From positions 186,001-250,000 of the forward strand of contig CALUQR010000002.1 in assembly GCA_944322965.1 (NCBI GenBank): DNA of 64,000 nt, written 5' to 3'. The position numbers were made by a program, and so were the translations under genes. Positions 8,290-16,398 of the stretch are shown one piece after another; positions within the stretch are counted from its first letter, which is position 1; each line of letters opens with the position of its first letter. This stretch comes from Vulcanimicrobiota bacterium (GTDB taxonomy: Bacteria > Vulcanimicrobiota > Xenobia > Xenobiales > Xenobiaceae). A model generated the notes under the pieces. The model saw only the letters and a program-made list of their open reading frames with translations, made no database searches and had not been told where the DNA came from.

Positions 8290-9231
8290 ATGTCTCGGGT
8301 AGCGGTTATCGCCGTCGGTGGCAACTCTTTAATTAAGGATAAGCAGCATCAGACGGTACCTGATCAATTTAAGGCGGTTTGCGAGACGGTCAACCACGTA
8401 GTCAATATGATCGAAGAGGGTTGGGAAGTCGTCTTGACTCACGGCAACGGTCCCCAGGTGGGCTTTATCCTCTTGCGCAGCGAGGCCGCTTTGGACCAGA
8501 TCCACTCGGTGCCCGTAGACTCGGCCGTAGCCGACACCCAAGGGGCCATCGGTTACCAGTTCCAGATGGCCTTAGATAACGAGTTTGCGCGCCGCTCCCT
8601 GCAGAAGGGTTCGGCTACTATCGTCACCCAGGTGGTAGTCGATGCGAACGACCCCGCCTTCCAAAATCCCACTAAGCCCATCGGCCCCTTCATGGACGAG
8701 GCTCAGGCCAAAGAGCGCCAGGAGAAGGACGGCTGGGACGTCATGGAGGACGCCGGCCGCGGTTGGCGTCGCGTCGTAGCCTCTCCCAAGCCTCAGCGGG
8801 TTATCGAGTTGGAGGCTATCCGGGCCCTCATTAAGGCCGGTCAGGTAGTCATCGCCGTAGGCGGCGGCGGGGTGCCCGTAGTGGAGCGCCAGGGCCAGCT
8901 GGAGGGCGTGGCGGCCGTAATCGATAAGGATTACGCTTCCGGTCTGTTAGCGGCTAAGTTGGGGGCCGACTCCTTCATCATCTCCACGGCGGTCGATAAG
9001 GTCTATATCAATTATGGCAAGCCCGAGCAGCAGGGCTTAGATAGCTTGACTTTGAGCCAGGCTAAAGAGTATTTGGCCCAAGGCCACTTTGCGAAAGGCT
9101 CGATGGCCCCCAAGGTAGAGGCGGTCATTAAGTTCTTAGAGGCGGGCGGCCAAGAGGCCATTATTACTAACCCTGAGAACTTAGGTCAGGCGGTCAAAGG
9201 CTTAGCCGGGACGCGCTTTATCAAGGACTAG
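8290..9231 (+). CDS. arcC: Carbamate kinase
   Basis: Carbamate kinase makes ATP and carbamate (to NH3 and CO2) from carbamoyl phosphate in arginine, agmatine, allantoin or purine fermentation, and can run in reverse. The protein starts S-R-V-A-V-I-A-V-G-G-N-S-L and has L-T-H-G-N-G-P-Q-V-G, A-V-G-G-G-G-V-P-V and F-A-K-G-S-M-A-P-K-V-E-A, all typical of the family. Length is 313, the usual value. An in-frame ATG at 8278 is rejected because it overlaps the TGGAGG ribosome site that serves ATG 8290. No carbamoyltransferase or deiminase gene is adjacent. The gene ends 39 bases before a perfect 25-bp inverted repeat. Confidence 0.94.
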   Translation: MSRVAVIAVGGNSLIKDKQHQTVPDQFKAVCETVNHVVNMIEEGWEVVLTHGNGPQVGFILLRSEAALDQIHSVPVDSAVADTQGAIGYQFQMALDNEFARRSLQKGSATIVTQVVVDANDPAFQNPTKPIGPFMDEAQAKERQEKDGWDVMEDAGRGWRRVVASPKPQRVIELEAIRALIKAGQVVIAVGGGGVPVVERQGQLEGVAAVIDKDYASGLLAAKLGADSFIISTAVDKVYINYGKPEQQGLDSLTLSQAKEYLAQGHFAKGSMAPKVEAVIKFLEAGGQEAIITNPENLGQAVKGLAGTRFIKD

Positions 9232-9270
9232 CGCTTAAGTTGTAAAGCGCTGACCTAGGGTTATAACTAG

Positions 9271-9323
9271 CCCCATATATTCGGCCCCCCTCCCCGTCGG
9301 GGAGGGGGGCCGAATATATGGGG
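9271..9323. repeat. Perfect 25-bp inverted repeat with 3-base loop
   Basis: Bases 9271-9295 and 9299-9323 are exact reverse complements separated by GTC. The arms read CCCCATATATTCGG, then C6-T-C4. No T-tract follows on either side, so it is not a canonical intrinsic terminator. It lies between arcC and the lipoprotein gene and could act as a transcript-stabilising or processing hairpin. Confidence 0.9.
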
Positions 9324-9415
9324 CGGCGCGCCCCTCTAGGGGCGCTAAAAAGGAGGAGCGGGGTCTATCTCAAAGATTTCCCCTTCAGAACGTATGCAAA
9401 CGTAAGGGAGTTTAG

Positions 9416-11674
9416 ATGTTCAACGCAGTGCGGTCCGCTAGAGCTTATAAGGTCGCTTTACTGGCAGGGGCTTTGCTGGTGGGAGGGGGCCTGGCGGGGG
9501 GCTGTACTAAAGAGGAAGCGAGCCCGGCGCCGCCCATTACCGTAGGTCAAAAGAAGGCGGAAGAGGCGCCCGTTAGCGTGGGAGTCCCCCAGTTTCAGGT
9601 GGAGGGTTCCCCTTACGAAGAGGGGGAGTCGCTTTTGGCGCTCTACTACCAGAGCCAGCTCGATCCCAAAGAGGTGGAGGCGGTCCGCAAGGGGATAGAG
9701 GAGTTCGTCCCCAACTACACGCGCGAGCAGTTAGACGAGGCTACCCAGGCCATTATGTGCTACCAGTACGTGGTCTACCATCCCACCAAGTTGCACAATC
9801 TCTTGCAAAATCACAAAGTGGCCCGCCAGGTAGAGCGCCAGTTGCGCGAATTGTGCCAGCTTTTGGAGGTTCCTTTCATTCCCATTTGGGCTATCGTCAG
9901 TTGGGAAAATTCGGGGGATACGACTAAGGTCTCTTACGCTAACGCCGCCGGCTTGGGGCAGATGACGCCGGGCGCAGTAGAGATGGCCCACGACTACGGG
10001 CGCTATTTGGCCGCTCAGTGGCGCAACGAGGCGGCCCACATTAAAGCCTCGGGGGAGCGCTTAGACTTGGCGCGGGCGGAGCGCTTAGAGAAGGCGGCCC
10101 GCTTAGCGGACTGCGCGGAGCGCCACCAACAGTTGGCGCGCGACAATAAGGTGGAGGACGAGCGCTTAGTCTTAGCCTGCAATTTGGAAGATAGCGTCCT
10201 CTTCTTTAAGTATCTGCTCTCTAAGTACGGGGGGCGCATCGATCTGGCCGTCTCCGCCTACCACAACGGGGTAGTCAATAATGACGACATCCTCTATGAG
10301 TATCTGCGCCAAGTCCACAAGTGGAATTTGAGCGGCGATTTAGATCCCAACCGGGTGGGCCTTCTGGAGGCTCTGGAACGCTATAGTATCACCTATTTAG
10401 ACCTTTGGAATAATAAACAGACCCGAGAGATGCTCTGCGGCTTGCGCACCGTCTACGGGGATAAGGTCAATTCCGATAACGCCCACTTGGCTTTGGGGGA
10501 CGAGTCCGATCTCTACCTTTGGAAGGTGATGGCCTCTTACGTGGGCTTAGAGGCGGGCGAGGAGTTTGTGAGCTCCCTCCAAGAGCGCTATACTCCCAGC
10601 TTGGATTTCTGCGCGGTGCGCGGTCTGCCCGCCTACGAGACGGCGGCCGCCTGGAAGGAGGGGCTGGCCGCCGATCGCCTCTTCGCTATCGATCCCAGTC
10701 CCTACCGCGATCTGGGGGTAGCCGGTTACGATCCGGAAAAGTTGGCCCAAGAGCAAGCTAAAGCTCAACAAGAGGCCCAAGCTAAGGCCCAAAAGGCGAA
10801 GGCTAAAGCTAAAAAGAAGGGCGCTGATAAGAAGGCTAAGGGTAAGGAAGCCGCCCCGGAAGAGGCGGCCCAGCCGGTAGTAGAGCTTAAACCCCCGGTC
10901 TCCGAGGAGGCCATCCAATTGTCTTGGTACGCTACTCCGGAGTTGGCCGGTTACTTGGCCCAGTTGCAGGCCCGCTTTGTCAAGGCTAGCGGCAATCCGC
11001 GGGTGCGTCTGCCCTTACAGACTATCTCCGGGGCTTGGGCTAATGAGGTTAAAGAGGCCGAACCTTGCGCGGCCGGTTCTCTGGCTACCCACCAGCGCGG
11101 GGTGGCCGTCGATCTGGCTTTGCAGACTTTGCCCGCTATGCATCGCCCCATCTTAGAGCGCCTGATCGTGGAGGATTTCCTCTTAGACGTAGTCTTTATG
11201 CGCCGCACTCCCCAGGGCGGATTACATGTGGTCCTCAATCCTCGCTGTGGGCGCGATTTCTTGCTCTCCTTTGTCGACTTAGTCTCTTCGGAGGGCAAGA
11301 TCGCCCGGGCCATGCGCGACTCTTTAGCTCGCCAGCGGGCCGAGGAGCAGGAGAAGGCTAGGCGGGCCGCGGCTAGAGCGGCGGAGGCTAAAGAGAATAG
11401 CCCGCGCAGCGCTAGAGAGAAGGCTTTAGAAGAGCGCTTAGAGGCCGAGCGCCGTTTACAAGAGTTAGAGGCCCGCCGGGCGGCCGATTCTCGCGCTTCG
11501 GCCGTCAAAAAGCGCCAGGCTCAACCTACCCGCTCTGATAGTTTAGGCTCCCAAGAGGAGGAGAAAGAGTCTTTATCTTCGGAAGAGGAAGAGCTCTTCG
11601 CTATCCCGGAAGAAGAGGTTGAGCGCCTGCCCGGTGGCGAGGACCGACGGGAGAGTGACATCTATGATTTCTAG
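9416..11674 (+). CDS. Lipoprotein with lytic-transglycosylase-like domain and C-terminal DUF5715-like domain
   Basis: A hydrophobic signal ends in L-A-G-G-C, giving lipid-modified Cys30. Residues about 150-300 resemble a soluble lytic transglycosylase (SLT) fold: W-E-N with the candidate catalytic Glu164, A-A-G-L-G-Q-M-T-P near 177-185, and A-V-S-A-Y-H-N-G near 280. SLT enzymes cleave peptidoglycan glycan strands. A Lys/Ala/Gln-rich linker (about 440-490) leads to a second domain with T-H-Q-R-G-V-A-V-D-L and G-L-H-V-V-L-N-P, like DUF5715/peptidase-M15-related domains. A charged Arg/Glu coiled-coil tail ends the 752-residue protein. AAGGGAG lies 8 bases before the ATG. The usual SLT E-S dipeptide is E-N here. 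It probably starts an envelope operon with the next two genes. Confidence 0.75.
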   Translation: MFNAVRSARAYKVALLAGALLVGGGLAGGCTKEEASPAPPITVGQKKAEEAPVSVGVPQFQVEGSPYEEGESLLALYYQSQLDPKEVEAVRKGIEEFVPNYTREQLDEATQAIMCYQYVVYHPTKLHNLLQNHKVARQVERQLRELCQLLEVPFIPIWAIVSWENSGDTTKVSYANAAGLGQMTPGAVEMAHDYGRYLAAQWRNEAAHIKASGERLDLARAERLEKAARLADCAERHQQLARDNKVEDERLVLACNLEDSVLFFKYLLSKYGGRIDLAVSAYHNGVVNNDDILYEYLRQVHKWNLSGDLDPNRVGLLEALERYSITYLDLWNNKQTREMLCGLRTVYGDKVNSDNAHLALGDESDLYLWKVMASYVGLEAGEEFVSSLQERYTPSLDFCAVRGLPAYETAAAWKEGLAADRLFAIDPSPYRDLGVAGYDPEKLAQEQAKAQQEAQAKAQKAKAKAKKKGADKKAKGKEAAPEEAAQPVVELKPPVSEEAIQLSWYATPELAGYLAQLQARFVKASGNPRVRLPLQTISGAWANEVKEAEPCAAGSLATHQRGVAVDLALQTLPAMHRPILERLIVEDFLLDVVFMRRTPQGGLHVVLNPRCGRDFLLSFVDLVSSEGKIARAMRDSLARQRAEEQEKARRAAARAAEAKENSPRSAREKALEERLEAERRLQELEARRAADSRASAVKKRQAQPTRSDSLGSQEEEKESLSSEEEELFAIPEEEVERLPGGEDRRESDIYDF

Positions 11675-12788
11675 ATGGCGTCCTCAAGTAGCCAAGCGCC
11701 TCTGGCGCTGGGGTCTTTATCTATGTAGTTTGGGTTGTCTCTTGGCTAGTTACCTCCATGCCGCCGCGCGCCCAGAATTTCGCAATCTCTTCGCCACCGT
11801 AGCCCAGCAGGCGCTCGATAAGGCCCAAAACCAGGCCTCCGAAGCTAAAGAGATGCGCCAATTAGCGGCCGCGGCCATTAGTTCCACCCTCTTCCGCTCC
11901 TTCTATCAAGATTCGTCCCTCTACAATACGCGCCCGGAGGTCCACCTCATCGGGCTCCGCGAGGCGCGCGGTAAGGAGTTGGCCCGCTTCCAGCTCTTAG
12001 ATTTGGCCCAAGCCTTCGCCGAAGAGGGGGACTCCTTAGAGAGTTTTGAGCGCGGCTTGCGGGAGTTGGGGGTAAAGCGCAATATCTTGCTCGACTGGGA
12101 TGGGGAGCGGGTGCGCCAGGCTATGGCCCGAGTCTACAAGCAGTTGCAACTTTTAGACTCCCAAGATGTGAGCGTCGTCTCTAGCGCCCACTACTTAAAG
12201 GACGATTGGAGCGGCGAGATCCGTTTCAGTTGGTATCCGACCTCGGGCCAGGTGCGCCTCTACGCGGTGATGACCTTTACTAAGCGAGTCAATATTCGCA
12301 CCATTATCCTCAACGCCAACGGGCGCGTCTTTTTGGGGGCTAAGAAACCGCACGAGCGCCAAGTGGCTATTGAGAAGTGCAGTTTAGACGTCAGCACTCA
12401 GGTGACTAGCGCCTCGGGCCGCTGGTCCGATCCCCAGGCTCAGCGGGCCGACGGGCCGGGCCGCCTCTTTATCGATAATAGCGCTCGCCTCCAAGTTAAG
12501 GGGCGCCGGGTAGAGGGACGGGTCATTGAGAGTATTATGGCCGTAGGCCAAGAGGGCGGCCCCTGGACTATCGAATACTTTTTGAGCGGCCAGAGCGATA
12601 GTTTTGGCAATATGCGGGGCCAGTGCGCTATTAAAGGGGATCCCCAGGCTCTGCTCTTGCGCTTTGGCGCTTCGGAGGCGCCCGCGGGAGCTACCTGGCA
12701 AGCTTCCTGGCGCGAGGCCCAAATTAAGGGTCTCATAAAGATCGCAGGAAGTAAGGGGATCAACTGGCAAGTGACGGTCAACGATTAG
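11664..12788 (+). CDS. Secreted or membrane-anchored protein of unknown function
   Basis: I do not recognise a family. The ATG at 11664 overlaps the end of the upstream lipoprotein gene by 11 bases, follows GGGAG by about 9 bases, and gives a signal-like start: several Arg/Lys, then W-G-L-Y-L-C-S-L-G-C-L-L-A-S-Y. The mature part has a helical first half (about 40-180) and a beta-rich second half with a W-S-G-E-I-R-F-S-W-Y stretch and repeated G-R-V strands, consistent with an envelope-localised binding protein. An upstream TTG (11619) is possible but lacks a leader-like sequence. The overlap and the ABC ATPase 18 bases downstream suggest co-transcription and a shared envelope role. Confidence 0.6.
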   Translation: MISRWRPQVAKRLWRWGLYLCSLGCLLASYLHAAARPEFRNLFATVAQQALDKAQNQASEAKEMRQLAAAAISSTLFRSFYQDSSLYNTRPEVHLIGLREARGKELARFQLLDLAQAFAEEGDSLESFERGLRELGVKRNILLDWDGERVRQAMARVYKQLQLLDSQDVSVVSSAHYLKDDWSGEIRFSWYPTSGQVRLYAVMTFTKRVNIRTIILNANGRVFLGAKKPHERQVAIEKCSLDVSTQVTSASGRWSDPQAQRADGPGRLFIDNSARLQVKGRRVEGRVIESIMAVGQEGGPWTIEYFLSGQSDSFGNMRGQCAIKGDPQALLLRFGASEAPAGATWQASWREAQIKGLIKIAGSKGINWQVTVND

Positions 12789-12806
12789 GGGAAGAGAGAA
12801 GAGTAG

Positions 12807-13535
12807 ATGGCGGTTATCGCAATTAAGGGTTTGACCCGCACTTACGCTATTGGGGGCGACGTAGAGGTGCGCGCTCTGCGCGGGGTCGACTTAGAGGTCC
12901 AAGAGGGGGAGATGGTAGCTATTATGGGACCCTCCGGCTCCGGCAAGTCGACGATGATGAATATCTTGGGCTGCTTAGATAAGCCCACCTCCGGGTCGTA
13001 CCTTTTGAATAATGAAGAGGTCTGCCACCTGACTAACGACCAGCGGGCGGAGATCCGCAATAAGTATATAGGCTTTGTCTTCCAGGGCTTCAACCTCTTA
13101 GCTAGGACCTCGGCTATTGAGAATGTAGAGGTCCCCTTGCTCTATACGGGCAAGCATATTAAGGCCGAAGAGCGGGCCCGCCGCTCTAAGGAGGCTCTGG
13201 AGCGGGTAGGTTTAGGTAATCGCTTGGACCACGTCCCCACCCAGCTTTCGGGAGGCGAACAGCAGCGCGTAGCTATCGCCCGGGCTTTAGTCACCCATCC
13301 GGCCCTAATCTTAGCCGACGAGCCTACGGGCAATCTGGACTCTAAGCGCTCCGACGAAGTAATGGAACTCTTCCAGGAGTTGAATCGGGAGGGGATGACC
13401 ATCGTCATGGTGACCCACGAGCCCGATGTGGCCGCCAAGTGTCGCCGGGTTGTCTTATTTAAAGACGGCCAGATTATCGGGGACGGGACCCCCGACGAGG
13501 TCTTGGGCGGCCTAGCTTACGGCGTCATCCGCTAA
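12807..13535 (+). CDS. ABC transporter ATP-binding protein (MacB/LolD-like)
   Basis: Walker A is G-P-S-G-S-G-K-S at residues 41-48, the signature is L-S-G-G-E-Q-Q-R-V-A-I-A-R-A-L, and Walker B is L-I-L-A-D-E-P-T-G-N-L-D, followed by a switch histidine in V-T-H-E. The V-R-A-L-R-G-V-D-L start and the L-A-R-T-S-A-I-E-N-V-E-V-P-L-L-Y segment are characteristic of the MacB/LolD/FtsE-like group, which drives mechanotransmission at the envelope rather than import. No permease gene follows; the next gene is convergent. It could serve a MacB- or LolC-type permease elsewhere, or energise the two envelope proteins encoded directly upstream. Confidence 0.88.
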   Translation: MAVIAIKGLTRTYAIGGDVEVRALRGVDLEVQEGEMVAIMGPSGSGKSTMMNILGCLDKPTSGSYLLNNEEVCHLTNDQRAEIRNKYIGFVFQGFNLLARTSAIENVEVPLLYTGKHIKAEERARRSKEALERVGLGNRLDHVPTQLSGGEQQRVAIARALVTHPALILADEPTGNLDSKRSDEVMELFQELNREGMTIVMVTHEPDVAAKCRRVVLFKDGQIIGDGTPDEVLGGLAYGVIR

Positions 13536-13537
13536 AC

Positions 13538-13577
13538 TAAAAAGGCCCCCAGGGATTATGCCCCGGGGGCCTTAGCT
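13538..13577 (-). terminator. Hairpin terminator between convergent genes
   Basis: AAGGCCCCC at 13542-13550 pairs with GGGGGCCTT at 13565-13573. On the minus strand the hairpin is followed by TTTTTAGTTTAG, so it probably terminates the leftward alcohol dehydrogenase gene. The T-run on the plus side is weaker. Confidence 0.75.
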
Positions 13578-13598
13578 TTAGAGTCTAAAGACGTTCCT

Positions 13599-14645
13599 TT
13601 AGTCGATATCGATAATAATCTTCAGGGAGTCCTGGGCCTTACGGGAGAGATCGACCGCCTCTTGGATGCGCTCTAAGGGGAAGTGGTGGGTGATCATTTG
13701 GGGGGCGGTGGAGACGCCCGCTTCGATAAGGCGCAGGGCCTCTCTCGTATCGTCGGGCCCGCAAGAGTAACTGGAGAGCAGATCGATCTCATCGAAATAG
13801 ATCTTATTCATATCGACCGTCAATTTCGTACCGGCGGCGGGACCCATAAAGAGTAAGACTCGAGAACTGCGGCCCGCGCACTCTATCCCCTCTAAGAAGG
13901 CTTCCGGGGTGGTGGGGCAGACGAAGACGACGTCGGCCTTTTCGCCATTCGTCTCCTGGGCCACGACTTGGGGCAGAGACTCGCGCCTAAAGTCGACTAA
14001 GCGATCGACCCCTAACTTTTTAGCGTGCTCTAAGCGGAAGGGGACGCAATCGGAGGCTATAATCTGGGAGGCCCCCAAATGGCGGGCTAAGACGGCCATC
14101 ATCTGGCCCATGACCCCTAAGCCTAAGATAACTACCCGATCGCCAGAGCGCATATGGACGCGGCGGAAGGCGCGCACCACGCAGGCTAAGGGCTCAATTA
14201 AGGTCCCCTCGGCGTAGGACATAGAGTCGGGCAAAAGGAGGGTATCCTTATCTAAGTTGTTGGCGGGGACCAGGCAGTATTGGGCGGCGCCGCCGGGGAT
14301 AATCTTAGAGTCGCGCCAAGTCTGGCACATGACGTAATTGCCATTCTGGCAGTGGCGGCACTTGAGGCAGGGGGCGTGATGGTGGAAATAGACGCGGTCG
14401 CCCACCTTAAATCCCTCTACTCCGGCGCCCAATTGGACGATCTGGCCGGTCGGTTCGTGGCCGATCACTAAGGGGGCCTTCTTGTGGACGTACCAGGGGG
14501 TGACATCTCCCATACAGAGGCCCAGAGCGCGGACTTTGACTAAAGCCTCGCCCGGTCCGGGTTGGGGGGTAGCCATGGACTCTAAGCGGATATCATCAAA
14601 GTCGTGGGCCATGGCCACGGTCATAGTGGGAGGGATATTAGACAT
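13599..14645 (-). CDS. Zinc-dependent medium-chain alcohol/sorbitol dehydrogenase
   Basis: This 348-residue enzyme has the medium-chain dehydrogenase plan: catalytic zinc ligands Cys44 (L-G-L-C-M-G-D) and His63-Glu64 (G-H-E-P-T-G), four structural-zinc cysteines at 93, 96, 99 and 107, then a Rossmann domain with V-I-L-G-L-G-V-M-G-Q. The family includes sorbitol, threonine and galactitol-phosphate dehydrogenases oxidising secondary alcohols with NAD(P). The substrate cannot be told from sequence. The next gene on the strand starts 27 bases upstream. A terminator follows it at 13538-13577. Confidence 0.88.
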   Translation of the reverse strand: MSNIPPTMTVAMAHDFDDIRLESMATPQPGPGEALVKVRALGLCMGDVTPWYVHKKAPLVIGHEPTGQIVQLGAGVEGFKVGDRVYFHHHAPCLKCRHCQNGNYVMCQTWRDSKIIPGGAAQYCLVPANNLDKDTLLLPDSMSYAEGTLIEPLACVVRAFRRVHMRSGDRVVILGLGVMGQMMAVLARHLGASQIIASDCVPFRLEHAKKLGVDRLVDFRRESLPQVVAQETNGEKADVVFVCPTTPEAFLEGIECAGRSSRVLLFMGPAAGTKLTVDMNKIYFDEIDLLSSYSCGPDDTREALRLIEAGVSTAPQMITHHFPLERIQEAVDLSRKAQDSLKIIIDID

Positions 14646-14672
14646 GGATGCTCCTTTATAAGCGATTAGTTG

Positions 14673-15110
14673 TCAGTTGCCATTGACGATCGTCAATTGG
14701 TCGTAATGCATAGTCGAAGTGGGTAAGGTACAGAGGGGAGAGGCCGCCTTCTGGGCGCGCACCACCAAAGTCGCCCCCTTAGCTAAATGGCTCCAGAGAG
14801 CGTCTAACTGGGGGACGGTATGGCAGTTGAGCAAGACCTTGCTGGCGCCTTGGCCCATACTGCTGGAATCTACCAAAGGTCCCAGAGCCTCCCACGGGCC
14901 GCAGTGGCAGTCGGGCCACAGGGCCTTGACCTTTTGCAAGCGTTGGGGATCGGGATCGATGTAGGTGCAAGAGGCGAGGGGGTAGGAGCGCAAGTGGGCC
15001 GCTATCTGGGGGCCGTCGGGGCGCTCATTGAGGATCAGGAGATGATCTAACTCCCCTAAAGCTAAGCGCTTGAGCAGACGCTGTAATTGTAATTCTTCTT
15101 CCTTAGTCAC
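14673..15110 (-). CDS. Hypothetical protein, possibly a small Rossmann/methyltransferase-like fold
   Basis: No family is recognised with confidence. The 145-residue product starts at GTG 15110. It alternates strand-like and helix-like segments: H-L-L-I-L-N-E, then C-T-Y-I-D-P-D, then K-V-L-L-N-C-H-T, then A-T-L-V-V-R-A. The I-D-P-D after a strand resembles the acidic ribose-contacting position of S-adenosylmethionine-binding folds, but the glycine-rich loop is missing, so catalysis is doubtful. It lies between the dehydrogenase and a terminator, on the same strand as the dehydrogenase. Confidence 0.5.
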   Translation of the reverse strand: MTKEEELQLQRLLKRLALGELDHLLILNERPDGPQIAAHLRSYPLASCTYIDPDPQRLQKVKALWPDCHCGPWEALGPLVDSSSMGQGASKVLLNCHTVPQLDALWSHLAKGATLVVRAQKAASPLCTLPTSTMHYDQLTIVNGN

Positions 15111-15132
15111 TCTAAGTTAAACCTATTTCTTC

Positions 15133-15169
15133 ACAAAAAATCACCCCTCCGCGGCGCTGAGGAGGGGTG
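15133..15169 (-). terminator. Intrinsic terminator of the leftward 15.2-16.2 kb genes
   Basis: CACCCCTCC at 15142-15150 pairs with GGAGGGGTG at 15161-15169. Read on the minus strand the hairpin is followed by ATTTTTTGTG, the expected U-tract. Confidence 0.85.
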
Positions 15170-15186
15170 GGCTAGCTCTTTTTAAG

Positions 15187-15807
15187 CTACCAGGGAAATT
15201 CCAGGAGCAGCTTATTCTCTAAGGCCGCCTCCCAAGTTTGGAGCGTGTAAGCTCTATACTGTTCCAAAAATCCCGCTACCGCCCGGGCCGCCTGCTCCGA
15301 CTCTAAACCGTTGAGGGAGATAGTCAAAAGCATGGCGGGCGCTAGCCAAGCCGGCCCCCCGCCTTTGCTCTTCTCTAAAGCGGTTACCGCCCAGTCGACG
15401 CGCTCTAAATCCCCGTAGCCATAGGAGGTCAAGACCATAATGGTAGCTAGCTCCTTAGCTAATTGGGGCTCGCCCGTCCTTTTAGCTACCTCGCGGTAGA
15501 TGAAAGCGATACTCCAGATAGTCAACTGGTAGCCCACCTTGGGCGGATCGAAGGGGCAGGAACAACCGCAGCGCTGGTAGCGCCGAGAGAGCTCCTCATT
15601 AGTGCGCGGCGAGTAGACTAGACTGTGCCAGAGGGAGAGGGCTACGGGGATGGCGTGCAGGAGGGAGCGGGCGGAGATAGGGCCGCGCCCCTCGTAGCGC
15701 GCCAGGAAGGAGCTAGTCTCAGGCAGGTGGATGAGCCGCTCCTCTAAGCGCAGCCGAAAGGCCTCTAAATCGCGCAGATAGGCCTCTAGACCGGGATCGA
15801 GAGCCAC
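15187..15807 (-). CDS. Hypothetical helical protein with CxC motif
   Basis: I do not recognise this 206-residue protein. It is mostly helical, without a signal peptide. It carries a short C-G-C-S-C-P-F-D-P-P segment near residues 79-88 that could bind a metal or be redox-active. The second half has mildly hydrophobic helices (for example W-L-A-P-A-M-L-L-T-I-S-L) but no clear membrane span. It starts at GTG 15807, 3 bases after the stop of the preceding gene, so the two are translationally linked. A strong terminator follows. Confidence 0.5.
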   Translation of the reverse strand: MALDPGLEAYLRDLEAFRLRLEERLIHLPETSSFLARYEGRGPISARSLLHAIPVALSLWHSLVYSPRTNEELSRRYQRCGCSCPFDPPKVGYQLTIWSIAFIYREVAKRTGEPQLAKELATIMVLTSYGYGDLERVDWAVTALEKSKGGGPAWLAPAMLLTISLNGLESEQAARAVAGFLEQYRAYTLQTWEAALENKLLLEFPW

Positions 15808-15810
15808 CGC

Positions 15811-16206
15811 TTAGGGCAGGTTGCGCCCTTGGGGGCGCTGCTGGTAACGGCGCGAGCGATCTTGACGGCGCGGCCCCCGGTTTTTGTTGGGTCCCATATT
15901 GCGCCCCTCGCGCTGAGGATTGGGGGAGGGGACGAACCACTGGGACTCGATGAAGGGGGGCAGCTCTAAGAATTCGTCGCTGTGCAGATCTAAGAGCAGG
16001 GCGTGCTCGGAGCGATCTTGGATGTGAAAGGCGTCGACTAACATTCCCCCTTCGGCGCCGTCGGTGCGGTCTACTAAGATCTTCTGGACTTGGTAAGGCG
16101 CCGTGGGAGAGGTCATCACAAAGCGCAAAACCCCCACCTTCTCCTTGTCGGCGCTGTAGACGGCTAATCCCATCTGTAAATCTTGGGCAGAGAGCTCTAA
16201 AGCCAC
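15811..16206 (-). CDS. PRC-barrel/DUF2171-like protein with basic tail
   Basis: The first 90 residues (L-Q-M-G-L-A-V-Y-S-A-D-K-E-K-V-G, later K-I-L-V-D-R and the strand A-L-L-L-D-L) look like the small beta-barrel of PRC-barrel or DUF2171 proteins, which often bind RNA or partner proteins. The last 35 residues are Arg/Asn/Gln/Pro-rich (N-K-N-R-G-P-R-R-Q-D-R-S-R-R), a likely disordered nucleic-acid-binding tail. It starts at GTG 16206. It is the first gene of a two-gene leftward unit, and its promoter region at 16207-16398 is shared with the divergent pilT genes. The function is unknown. Confidence 0.55.
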   Translation of the reverse strand: MALELSAQDLQMGLAVYSADKEKVGVLRFVMTSPTAPYQVQKILVDRTDGAEGGMLVDAFHIQDRSEHALLLDLHSDEFLELPPFIESQWFVPSPNPQREGRNMGPNKNRGPRRQDRSRRYQQRPQGRNLP

Positions 16207-16398
16207 GGGATCTCTTTCCTTTCCGATAGTAACTCTGGCTCCAGTATTAGCGATTAATAGAGGCAGTCCTTTTTAGGGGAGCGCTCCTAGGGGAGGGAGG
16301 CAGGCCTTTACCCCTTGAGAGTCGAATTCTAGGGACCTAGTTGCGCTCTTTACTGGAGAGAACTCGGAGTCTAGGGACTCTTAGTTTGGAGGATTCAT

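Noticed and set aside
10951-11508. Minus-strand 185-residue ORF within the lipoprotein gene
   Set aside because: Antisense of a high-GC coding region; Ala/Arg/Ser-rich composition is typical of shadows, while the plus strand carries the domain motifs.
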